DNA from: Betaproteobacteria bacterium
GTDB lineage: Bacteria; Pseudomonadota; Gammaproteobacteria; Burkholderiales; Burkholderiaceae_C
Reading direction: 5' to 3'
Length of the DNA stretch: 18,993 nt
Assembly (NCBI GenBank): GCA_005882155.1
Contig: VBCQ01000350.1
Location: 1-18,993 of the forward strand
Positions 7,874 to 15,152 of the stretch are shown piece after piece. A program made the translations under genes and the position numbers. How positions within the stretch are numbered: position 1 is the first letter of the stretch; each line of letters begins with the position of its first letter. The notes under the pieces were generated by a model. It saw only the letters and a list, made by a program, of their open reading frames with translations, did not search any database and was not told the origin of the DNA.

Positions 7874-8595
7874 GCCGCGATCTCGGCGTTGTGATAGACC
7901 TCTTGCACGTCGTCGAGGTCTTCGATGATGTCGAGCAGCTTCTGCATGCGCTGCGCGTCGTCGCCGCTGAGCTCGACGGTGTTCTCGGCGCGCATCGTCA
8001 CTTCGGCGACGCCGGGCTTGAGCCCCGCCTTCTCGAGCGCGTTCTTCACCGCCTCGAACGCGGGCGGCGCGCACAGCACTTCGATCGCGCCGTCGTCATC
8101 GGCGATCACGTCGTCGGCACCGGCTTCGAGCGCCACCTCCATCACCTTGTCTTCGCTGGTGCCGGGCGCGAATACGAACTGGCCGACATGCTTGAACTGG
8201 AACGCGACCGAGCCTTCGGCGCCGAGGTTGCCGCCGTACTTGCTGAAGGCATGGCGAACTTCGGCCACGGTACGAACCCGGTTGTCGGTCATGCAGTCGA
8301 CGATGATCGCCGCGCCGGCGATGCCGTAGCCCTCGTAGCGGATCTCTTCGTAGCTGACGCCTTCGAGCGCACCGGTGGCTTTGTCGATGTTCTTCTTGAT
8401 CGTGTCGGCCGGCATGTTGGCCGCCTTGGCCTTGTCGACCGCGAGCCGCAGCCGCGGGTTCATGCCCAGGTCGCCGCCGCCCTGACGCGCCGCTACCATG
8501 ATTTCACGGATGATGCGCGTCCATACCTTGCCGCGCTTTTCGTCTTGGCGGCCCTTGCGGTGCTGGATGTTGGCCCATTTGGAATGACCGGCCAT
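7870..8595 (-). CDS. yebC: YebC/PmpR (TACO1) family protein
   Basis: A 241-residue full-length YebC-family protein starting MAGHSKWANIQHRKGRQD, the diagnostic N-terminus. Members were long annotated as DNA-binding regulators (PmpR); work on bacterial YebC and mitochondrial TACO1 points to a ribosome-associated role that relieves stalling on proline-rich stretches. The three-domain TACO1-like architecture is complete, with GYGIAGAAIIVDC and DNRVRTVAEVRHAFSKYGG in the middle domain. A good Shine-Dalgarno (AGGAG, 8605-8601) sits five bases before the ATG. It is the first gene of the minus-strand housekeeping run and overlaps purD by four bases. The family member is certain; its molecular role here is inferred. 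Confidence 0.95.
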   Translation of the reverse strand: MAGHSKWANIQHRKGRQDEKRGKVWTRIIREIMVAARQGGGDLGMNPRLRLAVDKAKAANMPADTIKKNIDKATGALEGVSYEEIRYEGYGIAGAAIIVDCMTDNRVRTVAEVRHAFSKYGGNLGAEGSVAFQFKHVGQFVFAPGTSEDKVMEVALEAGADDVIADDDGAIEVLCAPPAFEAVKNALEKAGLKPGVAEVTMRAENTVELSGDDAQRMQKLLDIIEDLDDVQEVYHNAEIAA

Positions 8596-8706
8596 GAAGG
8601 CTCCTGTGACGCGGGCTTCGTATGCGCGACCCGCTGTGCTTGTTCGATGGCGCCAATTTTACTTGGCCGCCCTCACAAGCCTTCCATCACAGCCCTCGCG
8701 CGGACC
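8596..8706 (-). promoter_or_regulatory. yebC leader with Shine-Dalgarno and possible promoter
   Basis: This spacer separates the molybdoenzyme gene from yebC. It holds AGGAG at 8605-8601, five bases before the yebC ATG. On the minus strand a TAAAAT hexamer (8661-8656) would serve as a -10 box, but I find no convincing -35 at 16-18 bp. No terminator hairpin with a T-tract is visible for the upstream molybdoenzyme operon. Confidence 0.35.
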
Positions 8707-9483
8707 TTAAATCCCGGCGTACCACTCGTACCCGAGGTCTTCCCAGTAACCGCCGTTGCCGCCGCGGATCTTGTCGAAGCTGTCGACGAGCTCGATTCGC
8801 ATCACGTACTTGGCATGCTTGTAGCCGAGCTGGCGCTCGATGCGAGCGCGCAGCGGCGCGCCGTTGCTCATCGGCAGCGCGGCATCGTTGAGGTCATAGG
8901 CGAGGATCGTTTGCGGGTGGTAGGCATCGTCGAGGTCGACGCTCTCGTAGTAAGTCGAGTCGCTCGACCCGCTGTCCATCGAATCGGCGCAGCGGAACAC
9001 CACGTACTTCGCGCTGGGCAGCGGCTTCACCTGCGCCAGCAGATGCGCAAGCGGAACGCCCTTCCACTTGCCGATCGCGCTCCAGCCTTCGACGCAGTCG
9101 TGGCGCGTGATCTGCGTGCGCGACGGCATCGCGCGCAGCTCGGCGAGCGAGAACGCGGCCGGTGTCTCGACCAGGCCGTCGATCTTCAGCTTGTAGTCCA
9201 TGAACATGCCGCGCACGAGGTCGCGGTAATGCTCGTCGCGCGGCATCAGCGTGCCGTTGCTGCGAAAGTGCGGCGCGATGTCGGCCTCGGTGAATTCTTG
9301 CGCCATCGCCTTGCGAGCGCTCACCGCCTTGTGCGCCGAGCGGCTCAAGTGCTGCGCGCTCTTCAGGAAGTTGACGAAGGACTCGTTGTGCGAGAGCTTG
9401 TCGCAGGCGCTCAAGAGCATCGTGCCGGCTGCGGCGAGCGCGCCGCGAAGAATGCGCCGCCGACCGGTCGAGGGGCTGTTCAT
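8707..9483 (-). CDS. Exported sulfite-oxidase-fold molybdopterin oxidoreductase, putative Tat lipoprotein
   Basis: A 258-residue molybdopterin-dependent oxidoreductase of the sulfite oxidase/YedY fold. The N-terminus has a twin-arginine motif (RRRILR, 8-13) followed by a hydrophobic stretch and a lipobox (LLSAC, cysteine 27), so folded export and lipid anchoring are predicted. The Mo-ligand cysteine is C130 in RHDCVEGWS. The GYKHAKYVMRIELVD segment near the C-terminus matches the conserved YedY/sulfite oxidase GYKHAK region. The ATG at 9483 overlaps the stop of the cytochrome b gene (ATGA), so the pair surely forms one unit in which the cytochrome exchanges electrons with the Mo centre. It resembles MsrP, but its partner is not MsrQ-like, so methionine sulfoxide reduction is only one option and the substrate is unknown. 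Confidence 0.88.
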   Translation of the reverse strand: MNSPSTGRRRILRGALAAAGTMLLSACDKLSHNESFVNFLKSAQHLSRSAHKAVSARKAMAQEFTEADIAPHFRSNGTLMPRDEHYRDLVRGMFMDYKLKIDGLVETPAAFSLAELRAMPSRTQITRHDCVEGWSAIGKWKGVPLAHLLAQVKPLPSAKYVVFRCADSMDSGSSDSTYYESVDLDDAYHPQTILAYDLNDAALPMSNGAPLRARIERQLGYKHAKYVMRIELVDSFDKIRGGNGGYWEDLGYEWYAGI

Positions 9484-10352
9484 GTCGCGGTTTCCTTCTT
9501 GTCGGCGGGCACGACGTAGTAGCCGGTGATCATCGATCGCAAGTGGTTCCAGGCGCCGCTGACGATCACCTCGAAAACGTGGATCAGCACGAACAGCAGC
9601 AGGCCGAACGCAGCGAGGAAGTGCAGCGTTCGCGCCGACTGCCGGCCGCCGAGCCAATCGACCCAGCCGGTCACCGTGGCGTCGAGCGACGGCGACATCG
9701 CCATGCCACCGAGGATCACCAGCGGCAGCAGACCGAAGATGACGACGAGGTAGGCGATGTTCTGCAGCACGTTGTAGCGCTTGGCCGCTTCGCCGGTCGG
9801 GTGGCGAAACAACAGATGCTCCTTGATCGACGCTCCGATGTGGCGCCACTCGTCACGCGTGGGCAGCAAGTCGCGCTTCAGGTGACCGCTGAACAGCAGG
9901 TACAGCAGGTAGGCCAAGCCGTTGATGACGAACAGCCAGGCGAAGAAGAAATGCCAGTGCCGGCCCATCGACAGCCACTGCGGCCCGGGGATCGTCGCCC
10001 ACGACGGAAACGCGCGCACCGTGTAGGCATTGCTGTCGCCGACCTTCGACACGCCGAGCACGCCGTGGGTGTTGAACTCGTAGCCGGCAATGCGCGTCAC
10101 GCCGACTGCGCCGTTGCTGCCGTTGACCGCGGTGATCGCGAGCCACGGATGGCCGAAGCTCGAGTCCTTGCCCCAGTAGAGATTCGGATGCGCGTTGAAG
10201 ATTGTCAGCCCGCTCATCAGCAGAATCGTCAGGCAAACGACATTGATCCAGTGCATCACGCGCACCGGCAGCCGATGGCGATAGAAGCGCTCTGCGGCCG
10301 GCGCGCGTGCCGGCGCGGTGGTCACGACAGGTGTCGACTCGGTTGTATCCAT
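9480..10352 (-). CDS. Membrane cytochrome b (b561 / hydrogenase-type), partner of the molybdoenzyme
   Basis: A 290-residue inner-membrane dihaem cytochrome b. Four transmembrane helices are evident at about 33-53, 131-156, 196-218 and 241-266. Candidate haem-ligand histidines lie in RVMHW (H34), GRHWH (H132, H134), TLHF (H244) and LIHVF (H258). A long soluble segment between helices 1 and 2 (about 54-130, glycine/tryptophan-rich) is larger than in plain b561 proteins. MsrQ/YedZ has six helices and about 200 residues, so this is a different family. It probably shuttles electrons between the quinone pool and the adjacent periplasmic Mo protein; the direction is unknown. The weak site AAAGG precedes the ATG. 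Confidence 0.88.
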   Translation of the reverse strand: MDTTESTPVVTTAPARAPAAERFYRHRLPVRVMHWINVVCLTILLMSGLTIFNAHPNLYWGKDSSFGHPWLAITAVNGSNGAVGVTRIAGYEFNTHGVLGVSKVGDSNAYTVRAFPSWATIPGPQWLSMGRHWHFFFAWLFVINGLAYLLYLLFSGHLKRDLLPTRDEWRHIGASIKEHLLFRHPTGEAAKRYNVLQNIAYLVVIFGLLPLVILGGMAMSPSLDATVTGWVDWLGGRQSARTLHFLAAFGLLLFVLIHVFEVIVSGAWNHLRSMITGYYVVPADKKETAT

Positions 10353-10440
10353 CGGCGGCGGCCTTTCTGTGCAGCGGCCTATGCTATGCGCATGGCGCCG
10401 GTGCCCACCCAGGGATTTCGCGGATGTGCTGCGCCCCGGC
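10353..10440 (-). promoter_or_regulatory. Spacer upstream of the cytochrome b/molybdoenzyme pair
   Basis: 88 bp between the START-like gene and the cytochrome b gene. On the minus strand it holds a TAGCAT/CATAGG stretch and AAAGG before the cytochrome ATG. No -35 with good spacing is seen; it may contain a weak promoter or only an internal operon gap. Confidence 0.25.
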
Positions 10441-10941
10441 TCAGGCCGCCACGCGCTGCGCGTCGCGGCGCGCCGCGCTCATCGGGTAGCCGCGCACTTC
10501 GAGGTCGTGCTTGTCTTCGGCCACCGCGGCGAGCAGCTCGCGCCGAACTTGCGATTCGAGCAAGCCGCTTAAGAAACCCATCAGCGGCGGAACGGGCAGA
10601 CGGATCGTGACCGCCACGTCGGTGCCATCATGGCCCTGACGCGCGACAGGCGTGAAATGAAAGGTCAGCGAGCCGCCTTTGTTGAAGCCTTCGACCGAGG
10701 TGTCGATCATCGTGCCGTCGGCGAGAAATCGGCGCTCGAACACGTCGCGCTGCTTGATGCCGAGCAGCCGCACGAACTGCACGAAGCGTGCGCTGTGATC
10801 GGTTTCGGACAGCACCTCGAAGCTCAGCTTCGGGTGCACGTTGGCGGCGATGTGGTGCCGCAGATCGGCGAACTGCGCGCGCACCTTCGAGACCGGTGCG
10901 GCGATCCATTCGGTGTGGCTGACTTCGACAAAGCGGGTCAT
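10441..10941 (-). CDS. SRPBCC (START/Bet v 1-like) ligand-binding family protein
   Basis: A 166-residue protein with the layout of the SRPBCC superfamily. An N-terminal strand and helix (VEVSHTEWIAAPVSKV, then RAQFADLRHHI) is followed by alternating strands and a long C-terminal amphipathic helix (about 130-150) that closes the hydrophobic pocket. Such proteins bind hydrophobic ligands or act as cyclases or hydrolases; none can be named here. No signal peptide or membrane segment is present, so it is likely cytoplasmic. The start ATG has a strong AAGGAG Shine-Dalgarno (10952-10947) five bases upstream. It lies between the M14 peptidase and the cytochrome b gene on the same strand; co-transcription is possible. 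Confidence 0.72.
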   Translation of the reverse strand: MTRFVEVSHTEWIAAPVSKVRAQFADLRHHIAANVHPKLSFEVLSETDHSARFVQFVRLLGIKQRDVFERRFLADGTMIDTSVEGFNKGGSLTFHFTPVARQGHDGTDVAVTIRLPVPPLMGFLSGLLESQVRRELLAAVAEDKHDLEVRGYPMSAARRDAQRVAA

Positions 10942-11002
10942 GGCGTCTCCTTGGTGGCTGCTGCAGGTATACGCCCGAATCGAATCTTCGGATGCAGACC
11001 GA

Positions 11003-12769
11003 TCAAGGCACCGCGACGAGCTTTATCTCCGGCCGCATCATCACCCTCGCCTCGCTCGTCACGCCGCTCAGGATGCGGTTGCTGACGTAGCTGTTCTGCG
11101 TGTCGGGCTCGAGCGCGGCGATCGCGAGATTCGCGAGCGGCTGATCGAGCGGCACGTAGTAGCTGCCGGCAGCGGCGTCGATCAGCGTCGGCACCGTCTC
11201 GACCTGCACCAGCACGACGCCGCCGGCGTCGGCGATCGTGCCGCGAACGTCCTGCCGCACGCCGGCCTCGCGTGCGACTTCGCGGTAGGTCTCGCCGCGC
11301 ATCACGCCGACGTCGGCGACTTGCTGCACCAGCACGCCGAGGCCGCGCAAACGCAGCACCGCATCGGTCTGGTCGGCGGCGAGCCAGTAGCCGCAGGGCC
11401 GGGTCCGGCTCTTCAAGGTGCGCAGCGCGAGGGCCGAATCCCAGGCCACCGTGATCGGCTTGTCGGCACCGCTTGTCGCGTCGAGCATCAGCAGCACGTA
11501 CTCGCTCGGCGTCGGGCCCGCCTCGACCACCGCTTCGCCCTGACACGCCTGCGCGCTGACTTCGTTGTCGACATACTGACGCAGCTTCATGAGGTCGGAC
11601 GCATGATCGGCGGCGCTGTGCAGCACGCTCGTCATCGCGGTCACATGGGTGTGCACGCGGCGCTTCAAATGCAAGCGGCCGATACCGACCCCGCGCGTCT
11701 CGATCAGGAAGCTGATCGCGTTGGTGAGCCCGCTCACGTTGCGGCCGGTGTCGGGCTGGGTGCCGCCCATCGAGACCTTCTTGTCGGCGATGTCGGTCGA
11801 CGTCGTGTAGTACCACTCGGCCGTCAGCCCTTCGCGCTTCAGGCTCGCTAGCATCGGCTGGCGAAACCATTCTTCCGACGCCTTGGTGATGAACTCGGGC
11901 AGGTTGGCCGTCATCGCGTACTGGACCATCGCGTCGAAGCGCTGCACGGTGCCGAACTTTTCGAGGTAGCGGCCGACCACGGTGTACTCGTGCGCGTCGA
12001 TGACGACGACCGGGCGGTAGTCGCGGATCAGCTGCGCCTGCGCCTGCGCCTCGGGCGTTTTCAGCAGCAGGTGGTCGCGGTTCGCGTCGATGCCGCTCGC
12101 CGTCACGCGGAAGTTGCCTTGCGCGCCGTCGGGGTTGGCGCGTGGCAGCACGAGCACATTGACGCGATCGAGCAGCGGCTGCAGCGCGCCGCGCGCAAGC
12201 TCCTGTGCGATGACCATCAGTGCCTCGCTGCCGGCGGGCTCGTCGCCATGCTGCTGGCCGATGAGCAGCACCGTCGGCCGGCCGGCGCGCACGAGCGATG
12301 CAGCGTCGACCTCGGCGTTGCGGGTGAACAGCAGTGCCTCGAGCGGGACACCCGATTGCGAGCTGCCGAGCGACAGCAGCATGACCGTGGTGCCGCCCGG
12401 CGTCGCGCGGCCGTCATGCACGAGGTTGCGCAGCAGCGACTGCAGCTCGGCATTGCTGGTGAAGCCGCGGTGGCCTGGCTCGAAGGCCGGCGTGCGGTAG
12501 TTCACCGGCGGGTCGGGGAAGCGCGCCGCAACGGCGGGGCCGTAGGGTGGCTGTGCCGGAGTGGCCGTCGGTGTCGGTGTCGAAATGGGCGCCTCTGAAG
12601 GCGTCGGCGCGACGCGTTCCGGCGCCTTGACCGGCGGCGCTGCGGCGGGTTTCGCGATGACGACCGGCGCGCTGGCCGGTGGTGGTGTCGTGCTGCAAGC
12701 GACGAGCCCGGCGAGCGCGATGGCCAGCGACCAGGCGCGTGCGCGAACATTCAGATCGAACGAGGTCAT
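11003..12769 (-). CDS. M14-type zinc carboxypeptidase-like lipoprotein
   Basis: A 588-residue M14-superfamily metallopeptidase. I choose the ATG at 12769: a GGAGAG site lies six bases upstream and the protein then starts with a lipoprotein signal (lipobox GLVAC, lipidated C25). An in-frame ATG at 12823 would add 18 residues that look non-secretory. A proline/alanine-rich linker (about 28-75) leads to the catalytic domain. Zinc ligands are H174 and E177 in HGDE and H260 in DAHEY. Substrate-site residues DANR (228-231) and the catalytic glutamate E357 in IETRG fit the M14 pattern. The C-terminal 200 residues look beta-rich and are not identified. Likely periplasmic, cutting peptides or peptidoglycan stem peptides. 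It is transcribed divergently from the sigma factor. Confidence 0.87.
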   Translation of the reverse strand: MTSFDLNVRARAWSLAIALAGLVACSTTPPPASAPVVIAKPAAAPPVKAPERVAPTPSEAPISTPTPTATPAQPPYGPAVAARFPDPPVNYRTPAFEPGHRGFTSNAELQSLLRNLVHDGRATPGGTTVMLLSLGSSQSGVPLEALLFTRNAEVDAASLVRAGRPTVLLIGQQHGDEPAGSEALMVIAQELARGALQPLLDRVNVLVLPRANPDGAQGNFRVTASGIDANRDHLLLKTPEAQAQAQLIRDYRPVVVIDAHEYTVVGRYLEKFGTVQRFDAMVQYAMTANLPEFITKASEEWFRQPMLASLKREGLTAEWYYTTSTDIADKKVSMGGTQPDTGRNVSGLTNAISFLIETRGVGIGRLHLKRRVHTHVTAMTSVLHSAADHASDLMKLRQYVDNEVSAQACQGEAVVEAGPTPSEYVLLMLDATSGADKPITVAWDSALALRTLKSRTRPCGYWLAADQTDAVLRLRGLGVLVQQVADVGVMRGETYREVAREAGVRQDVRGTIADAGGVVLVQVETVPTLIDAAAGSYYVPLDQPLANLAIAALEPDTQNSYVSNRILSGVTSEARVMMRPEIKLVAVP

Positions 12770-12866
12770 GCGGCTCTCCGGCTGGGTCATCGCCGTTGCC
12801 ATGCTACGGGCTTTTGCATCCAAGCTGCCGCTTCGTCCGTAGGCGAGTTATCGCTGGAGGAATTCT
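12770..12866. promoter_or_regulatory. Divergent region between M14 lipoprotein and ECF sigma genes
   Basis: 97 bp between opposite starts must hold the promoter of the minus-strand peptidase; a TAGCAT hexamer on that strand (12806-12801) could be its -10. The plus-strand side ends in the GGAGG before the sigma-factor GTG. If the sigma factor really starts later, at 12996, this regulatory region extends to about 225 bp. Confidence 0.4.
12856..12860 (+). promoter_or_regulatory. Shine-Dalgarno for the sigma-factor GTG start
   Basis: GGAGG with a six-base spacer (AATTCT) to GTG 12867. It is the best ribosome-binding site near the gene and the main argument for the upstream start. Confidence 0.5.
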
Positions 12867-13640
12867 GTGCACGCCCTCGCCTCGCCGACCCCATCGCCCT
12901 TGCCGCCGCGCGAAGCAGCGCGCCGCTTCGCGCCGTCTGGTCACGCCGGAATCGATCTGCTAAGGTGGGCGCAGATTGCACGAGGCCGCTTCCGCTTGAC
13001 TTCGCATTCGTCCGACGCGCGCACTGCTGTATCCGCCCGGCCGGTCGCGGCGGTCTCGCGCGAGCGGCACAGCGAGCGCGATGCCCAGCTGGTGGCGCTG
13101 CTGCAAGCCGCGGCCAGCGGCAACGCGACCGCCTTCGAGAGCGTCTACGACCTCACCGTGGCCTATGCCGAAGCGCTCGCGCGGCGCATGCTGCCGAGCG
13201 CCGATGTCGACGACGTCGTGGCCGACGCATACTTTCAAGCCTGGCGCGACGCCCGCCAGTTCGACGCCGAGCGCGGCAGCCCCGTCACTTGGCTGCTGAC
13301 GATCCTGCGCAGCCGCGCACTCGACCTGCTGCGTCACCGCAAGGCCTCGCCCGAGGTCGTTGCCGGCGATGAAGACACGAGCCACGCCTGCGAAGCCGCC
13401 GGGCCGCCCGACCTGCTGGCGAGCGTCGAAGCGCACAGCCGGCTGCATCGCGCGCTGTCCGCGCTGTCGGCACAGGAGCGCTGGGTGCTCGGCCTCGCCT
13501 ACTACCGCGAGCTGTCGCATCGCGAGGTGAGCGAGCAAACCGGTCTTCCGCTGGGCAGCGTCAAGTCGCTGATCCTGCGCGCTCAAACCAAGTTGCGCAC
13601 GCTCCTGGCCGAACCGGCCGCTGACGGCGCCGCCGCATGA
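12867..13640 (+). CDS. ECF-type RNA polymerase sigma factor
   Basis: A 257-residue sigma factor of the extracytoplasmic-function group. Sigma region 2 spans about 72-160 (SGNATAFESVYD, DVDDVVADAYFQAW and TWLLTILRSRALDLLRHRK), and region 4 about 190-247 with the DNA-binding helix-turn-helix HREVSEQTGLPLGSVKSLILRAQTKL region. The first 70 residues are atypical for ECF factors and include a cluster of codons that look rare here (CTA, AGG, ATT, GCA, CGA, about 12958-12983). A TTG at 12996 would give a 214-residue protein of more usual size; I keep GTG 12867 because of its strong Shine-Dalgarno. The stop overlaps the cupin gene (ATGA), the normal layout of a sigma factor with its regulator. Target genes are unknown. 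Confidence 0.9.
   Translation: MHALASPTPSPLPPREAARRFAPSGHAGIDLLRWAQIARGRFRLTSHSSDARTAVSARPVAAVSRERHSERDAQLVALLQAAASGNATAFESVYDLTVAYAEALARRMLPSADVDDVVADAYFQAWRDARQFDAERGSPVTWLLTILRSRALDLLRHRKASPEVVAGDEDTSHACEAAGPPDLLASVEAHSRLHRALSALSAQERWVLGLAYYRELSHREVSEQTGLPLGSVKSLILRAQTKLRTLLAEPAADGAAA
12938..12964 (+). promoter_or_regulatory. Possible ECF-dependent (autoregulatory) promoter
   Basis: TGGTCA (12938-12943), 17 bp, then TAAG (12961-12964). This resembles the TGATCC-N18-TAAG promoters used by the Rhodobacter RpoE/ChrR group. It lies inside the extended sigma-factor frame, about 31 bp before the alternative TTG 12996. If real, it would mean autoregulation and a later start. The match is imperfect and was found by eye. 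Confidence 0.3.
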
Positions 13641-14125
13641 CCATGCACGACACGACCCCACTGCCGCCGGACGAAGAGCCTTTCATGCTCGATGCCGACT
13701 TGCAGGCCGCGATCAGCGCCGCGCAGGCGGCCGAGCCGTTGGCCAGCGAAACAGCGGCGCGCATCAAGCACCGCCTGTTCGAACGCATCGCCGCGTCGGA
13801 GCAGGCGCAGGTCGCCGTCACCCCCGAGTCGGGGTCGTGGCGCCCTTTTCTCCCCGGGATCGCGATCAAGGTGCTGCATGAGCGCGCCGGCGTCATGTCG
13901 TACCTGCTGCGCATGCAGCCGGGGTCGGTGATCCCGTCGCACAAGCATCCGCACGAAGAGGAATGCGTCGTGCTCGAAGGCAGCGTGATGATGGGCGATC
14001 TCGTGGTCGGACCCGGCGGCTTTCTGCTCGAGCGCGCCGACACGCTGCACCCGCCGCTGCGCACCATCAACGGCGCGACGATTTATTTGCGCGGTGCGTC
14101 GCCGCGGGCTGAGCACTTGGTGTGA
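13637..14125 (+). CDS. ChrR-like cupin protein, probable regulator (anti-sigma) of the ECF factor
   Basis: A 162-residue protein with a clear cupin domain. Motif 1 is exact, G96-(X)5-H102-X-H104-(X)3-E108-(X)6-G115, and motif 2 has GPGG (125-128) and H138, so a bound metal is expected. This resembles the C-terminal cupin of ChrR, the anti-sigma factor that releases RpoE on singlet oxygen or organic peroxide. The N-terminal 60 residues are helical and charged but contain no cysteine, so the HxxxCxxC zinc site of classic ChrR anti-sigma domains is missing. The ATG overlaps the sigma stop (ATGA); a second ATG at 13643 is possible. Anti-sigma function is inferred from position and cupin similarity; a small-molecule-binding co-regulator or an enzyme is the alternative. 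Confidence 0.82.
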   Translation: MTMHDTTPLPPDEEPFMLDADLQAAISAAQAAEPLASETAARIKHRLFERIAASEQAQVAVTPESGSWRPFLPGIAIKVLHERAGVMSYLLRMQPGSVIPSHKHPHEEECVVLEGSVMMGDLVVGPGGFLLERADTLHPPLRTINGATIYLRGASPRAEHLV

Positions 14126-14240
14126 GCCGGCCAGCCGGCCGGCAATTGGCGCCGCGCAGCGTGCGCTTCACGCCACCGTGCGCCGCTTCGTCGCCGCGCC
14201 ACCCCAGCGGCCGCGTCGCTGATCTAGACTCGTCGGCACC
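14126..14240 (+). other. Spacer between cupin and hydroxylase genes
   Basis: 115 bp with a GC-rich run of repeated GCCGGC units just after the cupin stop (14127-14144) that could form compact secondary structure, but without a T-tract. A CTAGACT stretch lies shortly before the next ATG; no paired -35 is recognisable and no Shine-Dalgarno is evident. Confidence 0.3.
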
Positions 14241-15152
14241 ATGTCAGAACTCGACAAATTCCTGCTCTTCATTGCCGCCCCGGCCGTCGTCGTGTTTTCA
14301 TTGATCGAGGCGATCGCGTTGTCGCGTCAGCGGCGCTACGACTGGCGCGCATTCGGCGTGTCGCTGCTCGACCTCGTCGCACGCATTTCGGTGGGCATCT
14401 GGTTGCCGCTGTCGATCGCCACGCCGCTCGTTCGCTGGGCGTATCAGCACCGCCTGACGACGATCGCGCTCGATGGCTGGGTCGCGGTGCTGCTGCTCTT
14501 CATCGGCCAGGAGTTCTGCTACTACTGGTACCACCGCGCCGCGCACCGCGTGCGCTGGTTCTGGGGCAACCACGCGGTGCACCACTCACCGAACGAATTG
14601 AATCTGTCGGCCGCCTACCGCATCGGCACGCTCGGCAAGCTGACCGGAGTCACGCTGTTCTTCGTGCCGCTCGTCTGGGTCGGCTTCGCGCCGCGCATCG
14701 TGTTCGCGACGCTGACACTCAACCTGCTGTACCAGTTCTGGATCCACGCGACCTGGATTCCCAAGCTCGGCTGGCTCGAGTACGTGCTCAACACGCCGTC
14801 GTCGCACCGCGTTCACCATGCATCGAACACCGAGTACCTCGACGCCAACTACGGCGGCGTGCTGATCGTCTTCGATCGGCTGTTCGGCACCTACGTCGCC
14901 GAGCGCGACGACATGCCGTGCCGCTACGGCTGGGTCGAGCCGATCACGAGCTACAACCCGCTGCGCATCGAGTTCACGCAGTGGGCAAGCCTCGCACGTG
15001 ACTTGGCTCAAGCGCGCAGCCTGCGGGCTTTCTTCGGCACGCTGTTCATGCCGCCGGGCTGGTCACCGAACGGCGCAGGCACCACCACCGAGGAGCTGCG
15101 CGCGCGCCATCGTCAAGGCGCGGTGTCTGTCGGTGCCTCGAGCGGCGGTTGA
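14241..15152 (+). CDS. Fatty acid hydroxylase / sterol desaturase family membrane protein
   Basis: A 303-residue integral membrane non-haem di-iron oxygenase. The histidine clusters that bind two irons are all present: HRAAH (98-102), HAVHH (111-115) and HRVHH (189-193), with a further histidine at 169 in WIHATW. Hydrophobic segments at about 8-28, 40-63, 78-96 and 135-165 fit the usual topology with the iron site on the cytoplasmic face. Members hydroxylate or desaturate lipids using O2 and an electron donor; bacterial substrates include fatty acids, hopanoids/sterols and carotenoids, and none can be chosen here. It starts the plus-strand run that continues into a two-component system and DarA/DarB-like genes, with its 3' end overlapping the probable start of the kinase gene. 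It could modify lipids made by that pathway, or simply be co-regulated. Confidence 0.9.
   Translation: MSELDKFLLFIAAPAVVVFSLIEAIALSRQRRYDWRAFGVSLLDLVARISVGIWLPLSIATPLVRWAYQHRLTTIALDGWVAVLLLFIGQEFCYYWYHRAAHRVRWFWGNHAVHHSPNELNLSAAYRIGTLGKLTGVTLFFVPLVWVGFAPRIVFATLTLNLLYQFWIHATWIPKLGWLEYVLNTPSSHRVHHASNTEYLDANYGGVLIVFDRLFGTYVAERDDMPCRYGWVEPITSYNPLRIEFTQWASLARDLAQARSLRAFFGTLFMPPGWSPNGAGTTTEELRARHRQGAVSVGASSGG

Noticed and set aside
7891..9519. Long plus-strand open frame (542 codons) across yebC and the molybdoenzyme
   Set aside because: It spans two real genes and the gap between them in antisense, with no recognisable domain or ribosome-binding site.
8707..10352. Naming the molybdoenzyme/cytochrome pair msrP-msrQ
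   Set aside because: The cytochrome has four helices, 290 residues and b561/hydrogenase-type histidines rather than the six-helix MsrQ layout, so the symbols are not justified.
10975..10991. Short inverted repeat (CCGAA / TTCGG, 7-base loop) after the M14 gene
   Set aside because: The stem is only five base pairs and no T-tract follows on the minus strand, so it is not a convincing terminator.
10938..11870. Minus-strand 310-codon frame inside the M14 gene
   Set aside because: Out of frame with the peptidase and extremely arginine-rich; no domain features.
14127..14144. GCCGGC-rich run after the cupin gene as a Rho-independent terminator
   Set aside because: The repeats are self-complementary, but the loop is too tight and no T-run follows.
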